Assembly (NCBI RefSeq): GCF_950023065.1
Contig: NC_088678.1
Coordinates: forward strand, 59,984,460 to 60,048,459
Source: Planococcus citri
Taxonomy: Eukaryota > Arthropoda > Insecta > Hemiptera > Pseudococcidae
Direction: 5' to 3'
DNA length: 64,000 bases
Below, one piece after another: positions 36,113 to 48,690 of this stretch. The notes beneath the pieces are model-generated. The model was not told the DNA's origin and searched no databases. It saw only the letters and a list, made by a program, of their open reading frames with translations. The position numbers and the translations under genes are program-made. Position 1 is the first letter of the stretch; the number at the start of each line of letters is the position of its first letter.

Positions 36113-37839
36113 CAGGGTGTCTACTCATTTATGAAAATGATTTTCCCTGACTTTTCCCAGTTTTCCAGGCCAATTTCTCCAATTTTCCAGATTATTGAAA
36201 AATGAATTACACACGTGAGCAGGTGGTGGGGGGGGGAGTGTCAAATTTTTTCGAGCATCATGAGCTCCAAACATCGTTAATAGATCTATACAGTAGTGCC
36301 CTTTTTTTCAAGCATGTCTGTGTGCTCAATAGGGTGGCCCTTATTCAAACTTGTTGGGAACATTTTTTTTTTGATTTTTTTGTGGAAAAAATCTAGATTT
36401 TAACGTGCTGAGCTCAATCGATGGTGTATCAACATTTTTAAAAAGAGAGGCGTTCTGTTGACAAAAATTGTAGATATTAATAATTCGCATTCAAGCATAG
36501 AAACAATGGAAGAACATCATTTTTCAAAAACTTCTTAGAATTTTTATTTGAACCCTCAAACATGTTTCATCATAGGAACTTTGAAACGAATGATGAACTG
36601 GAAAGAATAGGTATACCGAACTAAACTGAATGCTGAACTACATAAATACTGAATTTATAAATACTGAAATTCTATTTTATGTTTTTATTAATTTCATTCT
36701 TTCATCCTGTCTTTCTGTCTTTCTGTCCTTCCATGTCTTTCCATCTTTCCATCTGTCCATCTGTCCGTCTTTTTGTCTTTTCGTATTTTCAATGTTAAAT
36801 GGCTCAAGCAAAGCGATGGCAAAAGCTCTGGAGAATTTACAATTCCAAAAAAAGGAGGACTTCACACAAAATATAATTATTTTTTTTTAATGTCAACATA
36901 ACTCAAATTCAATCAATGGGTAGTTTTTTGAAATTCCAGGGCTCATACATTTTTTTCCGAAAAAAGTGACTTCAGTAACTTAAAACACTCACAAAAGTAA
37001 CCAAAAAAGTAACAAAACATAGGCAATACATTTTTAATAAAAAAAAAAATTATCAAAAAAAACAGAATTTTTTGTTTTTAATTAAAATCTAAAAATGAAA
37101 CTCTACAGAAACTTGTTCAATTTCACCAAAAAGCAGGACATTTTGGTAATTTCTTTTTCCAATTTTTGCTGAAAAAGTTGAACTATAAAATATTTGGCAA
37201 CCCTTTGATTGAAAAAAAAACGATTTTTTTGGTAATTTTAGACCAAAAATTGAGAATTTTTGCAATTTCTGGCAATAAATAGGAGACTTTTGACAATTTC
37301 AGCAAAAGAAAAGTTTTTTTTTTTAGCAATTTTTGGCGAAAAAACGACACGTTAGAACTATTATTGGAAAAGAGTGGGAGTTTTCGGATGGAAAAAAATA
37401 CACAATTCTTAGCATCTTTTTCGCCAAAAAAAGGAAGAAATTTCTTAACAATTTAGGCTAGAAGCGAGACTTTTTGCTATTTTTGACAGATAACTAGACT
37501 TTTACAATAATTTCAGTAAAAGCCAGGGCTTCTTGACCATTTTTATCAAAAAAGCGAAATATTTTACCGCTAAAGAGCAAGATTTATTAATGGTACTCAT
37601 AACTCATAAGTTGATAAAATGCAAGACTTCAACAATTTGCAAAAAACAAGACTTTCTGGGGATTTGGCAATTTATGACAAAATCGACCATTGCCTGAGCA
37701 AAGTGAAGATGAATTTTTTCATTGTGAGAAATGGAAAAATCTGTTTGAAGTAACCTTTTACAAAATTCCCAGACTTTTGAGTAAAAAATGCTGTAAATTT
37801 CCAAAATTCCCTGACTTTTCCAGGCTTGTGGACACCCTG
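36113..37839. mobile_element. 1.7-kb terminal-inverted-repeat element (CAGGGTGTC ends)
   Basis: It begins CAGGGTGTCTAC and ends in the complement of CAGGGTGTCCAC. Just inside each end lies the inverted phrase CCCTGACTTTTCC. AGAAG flanks it on both sides (36108-36112 and 37840-37844), a possible 5-bp duplication. The interior has no transposase. Much of it is a degenerate run of units like 'AAAAAGC-AGACTTTTTG-CAATTTTTGGC' (about 36950-37830) plus a pyrimidine-rich insert at 36590-36790. CAG...CTG ends suggest a hAT or related group, but the short duplication leaves this open. Confidence 0.72.
36590..36790. repeat. CTTTCTGTCTTTC / ACTGAA simple-sequence insert
   Basis: Short ACTGAA-rich sequence followed by a CTTTCTGTC/CTTTCCATC pyrimidine tract, similar in content to 3664-3778. 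The frame across the tract is not a gene. Confidence 0.55.
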
Positions 37840-37844
37840 AGAAG

Positions 37845-40299
37845 ATTCAGAAGATGATGGGTTGAATGAAATAAAACTCGACTAACTCGAGCAGTTCGAA
37901 CATCTAACTCGGTGCTCTTGAACCAATAACAATCGATACACCAATTTTTTTAAAATAATTTTTTGCATATTGACGTAGAGGTACCGATTTATTATGTACG
38001 AGTATGTACTTGAATTCATAATTCGAAACTTTTCTTTCTTTAAATTAAATACTCCACTTTGGTGAGTGGGGGGGGGGGGGTTCTGTAACATTTTTAATGA
38101 GGCGTTTAAGGCTGCAGATACTTTGGTAGACAATAAACAAGGTACCTACGTACATACATACTGTATTTCTTAATCCTTAATTGTAATACACGAAGCAGCT
38201 ACAAATACGTAACATGTGTTCATATGTATGAGACAGAAGAACGAATGTTACCAATAGAAAGTGTTACTGGATTTAGGAATGTTAATTAATTGATTCCGTG
38301 GTAAAGTTATGCGCCGGATTAAAGTAAGAAGATGAAGGGTACGTAGAGGTGGCCTTCGCGTCTTATTGAAGTCATAATATACTTGGTACTCCATGTGCGT
38401 GTCGTGTATATTTGAGTTCATCGAATATGTACCTATCTACCTCTCTCCCTCTTTCTTGCTTTCTGAACATTAACTATCAACATATCTACGCTTTTCTATA
38501 ACGTATAAGTAGGTATATATTGATAATTAATTAACATATCAATGCAATTAAGATTTCCAATACGTGAAGCGTTGTGACATGAAAATATGCGCTGATGGGG
38601 GAGGCGATTCGAGTATATAAAACCCGCTTCTTCTAATATACTTACCTAGCCGATTACCAGTCATAGATAACGATAAATTATAATACCTAATCGAGGGAAC
38701 GGGAAGACGAGGTGAGGGAGGCAGCGAAATATATAAAATAAGCGCAGAGGTGTATCTTTCGATGTGTGTTTGTGTTTACTCAAGGAGGAAGAATGAGGAG
38801 GGCAGGTAAGGTAACGGATGGCGGGTCACCATACCTATAATATCATATGGTACGTGTATTGTATCGTACCACAATAGTATGCTTATGGAAGAAGAGTAAT
38901 ATTCGATGAAGTAGATGTGGAGAGAAAAAAATTACCGAATAGTTATAAATTCCGGTTTTAATAGATACGAGAGATATACGTCGTATTTAACGCGTTCGAT
39001 GAATCATGAGGCAAGAGTAAATGTGCCGAAGGAGTGAGGAAGGAGGTTAATAGCCGGTATCATATGTCTACATGTAGGTAGGATAATATCACTACATGGG
39101 GACTGGGCGATACGTTTATATGTACTCGTATGTGCGGCGAGATTGGTCTGGTAATCGTATAATGGGCCTATGATTTATGTCACAGATAAAGGATTAAGGA
39201 TGATAGTATTTTTGTTAAATGGCCAAAAGAACACGGATTGTTTAACGTTTATCGAATTTAAAATACCGGTCGATTTCCACGAAATGAGAAGTCCACGGGT
39301 TGGAAATTCGTGTGCATCGCGAGGTTATGAATGAAGCCCGAGATGACTGCGAGCTCTCGCCACGGGAGCGAGACGCAAGCGACGCGCGGAGAGAGAGACG
39401 CGAAAATGTTTTTATTAATTATACGATATGGAAGAATGTAAGCGGTGATTTTCTATGCTGCGTGAATCCGGCTACTGCATAGGTACATAGATGGATATTT
39501 GTACACAGAAAAGAGTCATCTTTGTGGTTCTATATGCTGTAAAAGTGTACCTCTACTACCTATCTAATACATTGTATACTTAAACGAGCGCAATAACGCA
39601 TTACCAGAGAAGTTTATGACGCCGCCTACGCAGTCGCTGCAGCGCACAGCGACTCGAACTCGACCCCGTATAGAGCTGTTTAAACACGGAATGCCGCCGC
39701 GCCGCGATCCGGCTAATTGACGAGAATAAAAATTTTAATCTTTAAATGGTGCGAGATTTTATTTTACCCAACACAGTCGCAGCTTTATAAGCTTTCAGTT
39801 GAGAAAATAGGGGTGCTTTTTATGGACGCGAAAATCTCGGCTTTTTATGAGCTGCACCGCGTCGCGGAGATTTTCAATCGGGTAGGGGAAAGTGTGAGCT
39901 GAGATTAATTGCTGCGAGATGGAGGCGAAGGGGTGTAAATGCAGACCGAGTAAGACAGTAAATGGAATCGCGCGAGTTGCTTGAACGGGAGTGGGTAGTT
40001 TTGCATTGAGTGAATTTTTTTGAAAAACGACGAATTTGGACATTGGATTGGGCGAGAGAATTTTATTCGGGATGGTTGAGGTAAGAAGATAGGATATTTT
40101 TTTGTGAGAATTTTTTTTGAAAACTTGAAATTTCCTCCGGAGCTATACTTAGGTAGGTACTAGGTATGTATCTGATTCGAACATGGGTAGTAGGTTACAG
40201 AGAGGTACCCAAACCCACATAGATGTACAGTACATAGTTACCTTCCGGAAAACCTGCCGCAAAACAGTAGAAAAAGTTGAAAATTTCATCTTCTCGGGT
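37845..40299. other. No gene; includes GC-richer, possibly regulatory DNA
   Basis: 39300-39480 and 39600-39960 contain GC-rich clusters (for example GTCGCTGCAGCGCACAGCGAC at 39639-39659) in an otherwise AT-rich area. No continuous coding frame with splice sites was found. This is the type of sequence often seen in conserved non-coding elements; conservation cannot be judged here. A 13-base G run lies near 38068-38080. Confidence 0.35.
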
Positions 40300-41875
40300 C
40301 GCCACTAGCCACCAAGCAGTGACCAGACGTTCAAAATTATTTTCAAAGCCTGGGAGGACATTCTGGTGATTCTTTCATCGTAAATAATTCACCTTTAAAA
40401 AGTCAGGAACTCACTTGGTGACTTCTGTTGAATCTGTCACCAGAAGTCACCAGGATTCACCAAGCAGTCACCAGCTGTTGATTGACGTTTAAGAAGTCAG
40501 AAACTCACTTGGTGACTTCTGGTGACAGATTCACCAGGATTCACCGGACGTTCAAAAAAATGTTCATGGCTCTGAGGATATTCTGGTGATTTTTTCATTG
40601 TTAATTCACCTTTAAAAAAGTCAGAAACTCACTTTGTGACTTCTGGTGAATATGTCACCAGAGGTCACCAGAGGTCACTAGAATTCACTAAGCAGTCACC
40701 AGATGCTCAAAAAAATTTAAAGGCTTCTGATGATTTTTCAACCAACAATTCGCCATAAAAGACAAACCCACTAGGTGACTTCTGGTGAATCTGTCACTAG
40801 AAGTCACCAGGATTCACCAAGCAGTCACCAGACGTTCAAAATAATGTTCAAAGGCTCTGAGGACATTCTGATGATTTTAATTCTCCTTTAAAAAGTCACC
40901 AGGATTCACCAGACATTCAAAACAATTTTCAAAAGTCATAAACTCACTTGGTGAGTTTTGGTGAATATGTCACCAGAGGTCACCAGGATTCACCAAGCAG
41001 TCACCAGATGTTCAAAAAAAATTTTGAAGGCTCGAAGGACATTCTGATGATTTTTCAACCAACAATTAGCCATAATAAAGACAAGAAACCCACTTGGTGA
41101 CTTCTGGTGAATCTGTCACCAGAAGCCACCTGGATTCAGCAAGCAGTCACCAGACGTTCAAAAAAATTTTCAGAGGCTCTGAGAACATTATGGTGATTTT
41201 TTCATGGTCAATTCACCTTTTTCACCAGAAGTCACCATTCACCAGAAGTCACCAGGATTCGCCAAGCAGTCACCAGAAGTTCAAAATAATTTTCAAAGGC
41301 TCTGAGGATATTCTGGTGATTTTAATTCTCCTTTACAAAGTCAGAAACTCACTTGGTGACTTCTGGTGAATCTGTTATCACTTATCAGAGGTCACCAAGA
41401 TTCACCAAGCAGTTACCAGACGTTCAAAAAAAAATGCAAAGGCTCGGACGACATTTTGATGATTTTTCAGCCAACAATTCGCCATAAAAAGGGCAAAAAA
41501 CCCACTTGGTGACTTCTGATGAATCTGTCACTAGAAGTCACCAGGAATTCACCAAGCAGTCACCAGACGTTCAAAAAAATTTTCAAAGGTTCTCAGGACA
41601 TTCTGGTGATTTTAATTCTCCTTTAAAAAGTCACCAGGATTCACCAGACGTTCAAAAAAAAATTCAAATGCTCTGAGGACATTCTGGTGTTTTTTTTCAA
41701 TGGTAGATAATCCATTTTTAAAAAAGTCAGAAACTCATTTGGTGACTTCTGGTGAATCTGTCACCAGAAGTCATCAGGATTCACCATGCAGTCACCAGAC
41801 GTTCCAAAAAATGTTCAAAGGCTCTGAGGACATTCTAGTGATTTTTTCATCGTAAATTCACCTTAAACCTATTCA
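40300..41875. repeat. Complex tandem array of TCACCAGAAGTCACCAGG units
   Basis: Repeating modules are GTCACCAGACGTTCAAAA, GGCTCTGAGGACATTCTGGT and AACTCACTTGGTGACTTCTG, recurring in the same order but at irregular distances (roughly 95-260 bases). CACCAGAAGTCACC itself is a near-palindrome of GGTGACTTCTGGTGA in the adjacent module, so each unit can fold back. A relic lies at 51840-52075. Confidence 0.85.
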
Positions 41876-44026
41876 GTCCATTTTTATTATTTTAAACATA
41901 TCTCGAGGGTCTCCAAAAAGGAGGGAGGAAAAACAGATCAAGGAGAAGACGCTTATTCAATAGTTTTCAGTGATGAAAATACCCATTGCTAATACATAAA
42001 AAAATATGAAAATAATTTTAAAACAATTTTCTTTTAAACAAAATATTTTTCAAAAATTGTCAAGCGATGCGACGCAAATTTTTTAAAACATTTTTTCGTT
42101 CACTTTCTGCCATCTCATGCATTTTTTCCAATTGTAACTCTATGTTGTTGTTTAATTACTTAATTTTTATGCCATTTATAGAAATTTTTATGAATTGGTG
42201 ATTATGGCACTTTTTGCAATATTTTAATCAGCATTAATGATGTTTAATTGATTTTTCCTCTTCTGAAAACTGTTTCAAAAAATTTTAAACCCCAGTAGAA
42301 AAGTGATGCTACAAGTTAGATATCCAAAATGCTTCCCACAGTCTTTTGAGGTTCTTCCACAACTTTTTTTTCAAATTCCATCTCCAAATTCCAATTTTCC
42401 AAAAAAAGGCCAAAAGCTGTCCACGGGTAATACGGGTATTACTCGCGAGTAATTTTTAATGATTTTGTAGATATATCTTTTCAAATACTTACACATATCT
42501 TTTTTTTCAGCTAAGGAAGGAATTCGGAATTCTCCATCGCCTACGTCTTTTTATTCAATATTATGTAGACAACACGGTAGTGGAAAATTTCCTATGTTGG
42601 ATGTTTATTTTTATTTCACTGAACTGTGGGTAAATCTATTAGGTACCTACTCGTTCACGTGTATTGTACGCATCACGGAGAGACAGCTGTCATCTGATTT
42701 TTTCCTACATCTTATTAGACGATGGTATCAATATTAAATAGATTATTGTTGATCCGATTAGCAATTCTAATCCAAATAAGTTATAAATAAAGTCGACCAG
42801 ACATAAAAATGACGTAACTTTCCAAGATTCTAGATTTCATTTATTCAACTAACAACTTATGTAAAAATATATTCGACATGTACCTCCGTATGATCTACGT
42901 AGGTACCTACACCTAAGCTTTTACTTAATTTTTATTCCACATTATATGAATTCGTATTACGTCCCCAGAGGTGTAGAGATCTTTCTTTTAAGCCGATCCG
43001 AGTGCAAGATCACACTTCATACACGAAAAAGTAATTAAAAAATTCACATTCGGTGAATTCCATTTGCTATTCACGATTCGACGGGTTATTTCTCATAGCC
43101 ACATCTGACTCGATATATCCATTTGTAGGAACATATCAGTTCGCTGATATGTTTGACTTACTCGGACGTGTTTTAATTACCATCTCGGGTATTCGAAAGA
43201 AAAAGAGAGACGGACGAATTCGGATAGAGCGAGAGGACCCAACTAACAACCATAAGGTTCTCTGTTCTCTCTCATCCGTGGTCCTAATACGATCTCAAGC
43301 TCTAATCCACACAATGGTGTTTTTATAAGAGACGTACCTATGTACTGCTCTGCGCTTAAACCTAAACCGGATTCATCGAGCCGAGCTACACACACAGCCA
43401 GGTATGGAAAAATGTGAACTATAAATTCTTCTCATTCGTGACTTAAGATATATTCGGAAAGTGTTAATTAAACAGTCGCTTTTCGGGCCGGTGGGTGTAG
43501 TGTCGAGTAGAGGTACATAGATGAATCGGCGCTACGCTTTGTCCTTCCGATCGTTAATGATGATGATTACGATCGCGCCCGAGAAGCAAACGTTATGATT
43601 CATTAATTACCAAGCATCGAGATCGCGGCCGGCCCTACCTTAATTAATGCTAATTTATTACACGATCACCGTACCGAACACAGGTATACGTACTTACGAA
43701 TACGTTTCCGTTCGATTTTAGTCAGCCGCCCAGGTCCAAATCACGACCAAATCGAATTCTTCGAACAAAAAATTCGTCTTTGGCACCTTCGATTAGCTCG
43801 AACTATGACCTTAATGCGAGTAAACAATACGTTCGCAAGAACTTGTACTTTAACTCGTATACCTACATCCATTCGATCAATTTAGGCACATGGTTTCAAA
43901 ATATTTTTGTGTCTGCTCAAATCTAAGATTTTCTTGAGTGATTAAATAGGTAGGTATTTTTGTAGAAAAAAATCATAACCTGCTGGAGGTTCCAGAAAGG
44001 TTTGAAATGATCACCAATCAACTAGA
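41876..44026. other. No gene; possible regulatory stretch at 43540-43660
   Basis: 43550-43660 contains several TTAATTA/ATTAATTA words between GC-rich blocks (GATCGCGGCCGGCCC), which would suit homeodomain binding. This is suggestive only. 43900-44026 belongs to an older relative of the foldback element that follows. Confidence 0.35.
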
Positions 44027-44028
44027 TA

Positions 44029-45590
44029 GTCCGGCATATGACAATAGGAGTAATTGCACCCCCCCCCCAACCGATCCTCCGGGACAGTTTTTTTCTTAAA
44101 GGGGACATCCTAAGGAACATTTTAAAGCAAACTTGCCCAAAAAAAAGTTGGCCTTACTTACAAAATGGCGACCATTTTGATTGACAGGTCAGCCGAAATC
44201 GCAGATTTTGCGCTTCTACATAGGACTTGCACGAAATTTTTCAAACCTTACGCAGGTAGATCGAAAGATCATGCAAAAATTCATCACCTGTCAAAATTTC
44301 AAGGGCTAAAGTGCGTTTTTCGATTTTTGGTGAATTTTTGAAAATCCAATTTTGGCCAAAAATAAGGGGAAAAAATCAAAATTTTATCAAATTGACCAAG
44401 AAACCTGAAATTTGGGATATACCCTATTTTCGACATTCCAAATTGATTGGGAACGGTTTCAACCCGTTTTGAGCAGTTCTGGAGCCTCCAGCAGATTTTT
44501 GAAACTCGAAATTCCAACAAAATTCCATCAAATTGGACTTGTAAAGCTGAAATTTATTCTAAAAACTAAATTCCATATGCTACGAAGTACTGCAGGTGAA
44601 TTTCAAGTCGTTTTGGAGCCTCCAGCGACTTTTTGAAAGGTTGTATGGCGTTTTTTTGGAATATTGAAATTTCCTAAAAGTAGCTGGAAGCTACAAAACC
44701 ATTTGAAACCACCATGTAGTCTGCGAAGTAAATTTCAGCTTACCAACTCCATTTGATAAATTAATGTTGCGGGAATTTCAAGTTTCAAAAATCTACAGGA
44801 GGCTCCAGTAATTTTCAAAAAAGTCGCTGGAGGCTCTAAAATGACTTGAACCCACCTGAAGTCGTTTTCAGAGGGTGTTAAAATTGGAGTGTAGAGTAAA
44901 TTTCAGCTTTCCATGTCCATTTTGATGAAATTTTGTGAAAATTTAAAGTTTCAAAAATCTGCTGGAGGCTTCAGGAAATTTCAAAAAGTCGCTGGAGGCT
45001 CCAAAACGACTTGAAATTCACCTGCAGTACTTCGTAGCATATGGAATTTAGTTTTTAGAATAAATTTCAGCTTTACAAGTCCAATTTGATGGAATTTTGT
45101 TGGAATTTCGAGTTTCAAAAATCTGCTGGAGGCTTCAGAACTGCTCAAAACGGGTTGAAACCGTTTCCAATCAATTTGGCGTGTCAAAAATAGGGTATAT
45201 CCCAAATTTCAGGTTTCTTGGTCAATTTGATAAAATTTTGATTTTTTCCCCTTATTTTTGGCCAAAATTGGATTTTCAAAAATTCACCAAAAATCGAAAA
45301 ACGCACTTTAGACCTTGAAATTTTGACAGGTGATGAATTTTCGCCTTCTCTTTCGATCTACCTTTGTACGGTTTAAACATTTTTATGCTATTCCTATGTA
45401 GAAGCGCAAAATCTGCGATTTCGGCTGACCTGTCAATCAAAATGGTCGCCGTTTTGTAAGTAAGGTCAACTTTTTTTTAGGCAAGTTTGCTTTAAAATGT
45501 TCCTTAGGATGTCCCCTTTAGGAAAAAAGTTGTCCCGGAGGTTCGGCGGGGGAGGGGGGGATCAATTACTCCTATTGTCATATGCCGGAC
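44029..45590. mobile_element. 1.56-kb foldback element with ~600-bp arms, TA-flanked
   Basis: The left end GTCCGGCATATGACAATAGG is repeated inverted at the right end (45571-45590). Near-identical inverted arms run from 44029 to about 44636 and from 45590 back to about 44981; mirrored frames (44299-44520 with 45097-45318) fix the centre at 44808. TA flanks both ends (44027-44028 and 45591-45592), as in Tc1/mariner-type insertion. The 345-bp middle holds further diverged units containing AAATCTGCTGGAGGCTTCAG. There is no transposase. An RNA crossing it would form a long double-stranded hairpin. Confidence 0.9.
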
Positions 45591-45592
45591 TA

Positions 45593-45735
45593 AGAGTGGT
45601 CGAGAATAGGGCATGAACCAAATTTCAGCTTTTTGGGTAAATTTGGCGACATTTTGATTTTTTTTTCATTTGGCCCCAATTCGCATTTTTAAAAATTTGT
45701 CAACAATCAAAAAATTAAATTTCAGCATTAGTATT
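45593..45735. repeat. Right-hand remnant of the older copy that received the foldback element
   Basis: GAATAGGGCATGAACCAAAT and the following AAATTTGG-C-ACATTTTGATTTTTTTT match, in diverged form, the element's own arm near 45190-45310. The left counterpart (CTGCTGGAGGTTCCAGAAAG) lies at 43981-44000. Confidence 0.55.
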
Positions 45736-48102
45736 ATTTTGGTATTGAAACGAGTGATTAAATTCCATTTCTGTTTTTGAACTTTTCAAAAGAAATATTT
45801 TATTTATTTATTTTAAAAATCAATTTTTATATCGGTTTTGATCGTTGTTGTTTAGTTTTTCTGATTTTTATAAAATTTTTAATGATTTTCAAAGCACTCG
45901 ATAGGCTAGAATTTTTTCAACTTCTTCCTCGATTTTTTCATGCTTATTTATTCAGGAGAGAGTAAATTTTATCCCCTGTCTTTTCAATTTTTTAATTTAC
46001 TTTTTTTGTCGGGTTTCTCTTTTTTATCGATACCATCTTCTAAGCATTTTCATCATTACGAAACTTTATTAAAACCCTTCACTATGTACTTTCCTTATAA
46101 TAAAATAGGATGAAAAAGATCACACAGAATCCTCCTGCTCATACTTCTGCTATAGGTACATACGAGTATACCTACCTGCTGAAATCGTAGAAATTACAGA
46201 AAAGCTCAGCTCAGTCAATTATCACGTAATCGAGCTTCTTTTTGTGCGATGAAAAATATATCTTTGTGTGTAAACGCGAATGCGAACATTGAGCTCGAAT
46301 TATGCGGCAAAATAGTACACTATACAGTATTTCAAATTCAAAGCTTTGGCTCTGCAAACAACGTTGCTATAAAGATAGAGTGAGAAATGGCTAAAGGGAG
46401 AGTATTAATTTCCTTTGAAAATTTTCGCAATTATTCTCTCGGCTCGCGTTATCTCGCATTGAATATATACCACTGTATAGACGTTATTGCATTATATGTA
46501 TAAGTGAATATGTGGATGTGCGAAGTAAAAACCTACACACAATCGTGTCGAGCTTATATTGATGGTATCTTGTGTGTTGTTCACTGCCAGCGCCATTATT
46601 AAAAGTTGAAAAAAAAACGTACCCCGTATTATCATCATTTTATACTCTGGAATATGTATATGAGTGTACCTATAGTATTCGTATAACAGTAATTTTAACC
46701 TTACAAAGAAAAGGTTTCACAGCGCCGGGACAATTTCGCGATAGTGTATTATGTGTGTGAGAAATGACAAGAGTGAGTGAAAGAGAAAAGGGGGTGAGTT
46801 GGTCGGGAATTTGACGAAATGAAAAATTCAAATTTTACGGTTTCTTCGCGTTATTTTTTTTGTGCTTATATGATATTCTTATGATTTGGAAAAAGTGAAG
46901 AGATGAGTTGAAAGAATATTTTTAATGTGCGAATAAAAGACCCATATTAATATAAGTAGAAGTAAGAGGAGAAGAGTTGATAAAAGGCTGTATTGAATTT
47001 TAAAGTGATTTTCATTGTTTGCTGTTGAAAATGATATCACTTTTTACAACAATAGCATTGATAGGTAAAATAACGAAGAGATGAGGGTTTTTTTTTTAAA
47101 AATAAATTGTAATTACACATCTTCAATTTTGAATTTTTTTGAAGATTGAATCTTACAAATCGAGGTTTACTTTCTTTACAAGAAAACCATCCTTTTCAAG
47201 ATATGTATTTATAAAAGAAATAAAAAGTAGAAACCAACCTAAAGAAAATGAAGCGAAGAAAATCCCATATTTGAAAATTTTCATCTTTGGAGTCATTTTG
47301 AAAATTTTCCTACTTTAATTCAACAACATCCATCATCTTCCATCTCCCTCTTGCGAGCTGTCTTTTTGACATGCCTTCGGGAGAATAGAAGGGATACCTA
47401 CGTGTTGACTTGTGTGTATATTTTTTTTAAATCGATTACTAATTAGCCAAAGACCGCGCTATAGCTTAAAGCTTACATAATTAGAGAGAAAGTATCAGCA
47501 GGTATGTAAGCGTGAGAAACAGTGTGTTTTCGAGAATAGGATAGGCAGAGATACAGCGATCTGTATGTACTATAAAGAAGAAAAAGGAGCGCGGATAATT
47601 GACATTTGCTTGACCTTATAGATAGAGGTGCATAGATTTACAGTCATATGCTCGAATATATAGTGAATTTGTGTATACGACAATGCAACAAGTAGGTACG
47701 TACAAGGTAAACACGAAAGCGTGACAAAATTAAAGATCCGGGCAAAGTATTGTAAAGAATCCTGGCAGACCAGACGAATTGCCATTGGGCTCCTCTAAAA
47801 ATTATGAAAAGCAAAGAAGTAATGTACCAATCTTTTAAAGAAAATGTAAAATCATCCCTTCGAATATTAAAGACAAATGAATTTGAACCAGTATCGATCG
47901 GATTGGGAACCGAATTTTGGTAAATGATTCAGATTTTTGTTATCAAAAGGACCATTGATATTGAATCATTAAGGGGAAGAGGGGACTCGTGTGTTGTTTT
48001 AAATTCATTGCTATAGTATGCAAGTGAACAATTCGCATCAACATATCAGTAATGACCAAAACCACATATTTTAGGATTTCCGCAGTACCTAAAATACAAA
48101 GT
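45736..48102. other. No supportable gene
   Basis: AT-rich sequence with TATA-rich short repeats and no frame of coding character. Nothing else supportable. Confidence 0.4.
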
Positions 48103-48690
48103 TCAGCTATTCCGGGGGGGGAGGGTCAGCTTGGTTTTCATGGGAGGTGGCTAAAATCGTCATGAGAGTCTATTTTATTCAAAAGAGACCTTTCAGAGAT
48201 GATGGAACTCAAAATTTTGAAATTTTAAAAATTTTTCTTTGAATTAGATTTTTTGAAAATTTTTGAAAATTGAAGGGCTCACCGCAGCCCGATTTTTTTG
48301 AAAATGTAAAAAATAAAAAATAGGGAATTATTTTCTCACCAAAGGGCACCACTTTGTGGGTTGGGAAGAGGAAAGACCAAAAACAACTAGTTTTAGTACA
48401 TCTCACATAATATATGAATTTCAGCTATTCTGGGGGGTCAGCTTGGTTTTCATGGGAGGGGCTAAAATCGTCATGAGAGTCTATTTTACTCAAAAGGGAC
48501 CTTTTAAAGATGATGGAACTCGAAATTTTGAAATTTTGAACATTTTTCTTTGAATTAGGTTTTTTTAATTTTTGAAATTTGAGGAGCCCACCGTCCGAAT
48601 TTTTCGAAAATGGAAAAAATAAAAAATAGGGAAATATTTTCTCACCAGAGGTCTCCACCTTAGGGGGTGGGGGCGGAAAAAATCCCAATT
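48103..48690. repeat. Tandem duplication of a ~315-bp unit
   Basis: Copy 1 starts at about 48103 and copy 2 at about 48421. Shared phrases include TCAGCTTGGTTTTCATGGG, GGCTAAAATCGTCATGAGAG, CTTTGAATTAG and AAAAATAAAAAATAGGGAA, in the same order with point changes and a few indels. The long minus-strand frame over copy 2 is low in complexity. Confidence 0.85.

Noticed and set aside
36630..36890. Cys/Ser/Phe-rich 86-residue frame
   Set aside because: It is a translation of the pyrimidine-rich simple repeat.
44299..45318. Mirrored 73-74 residue frames as a duplicated gene
   Set aside because: They lie in the inverted arms of the foldback element and have no family resemblance or start context.
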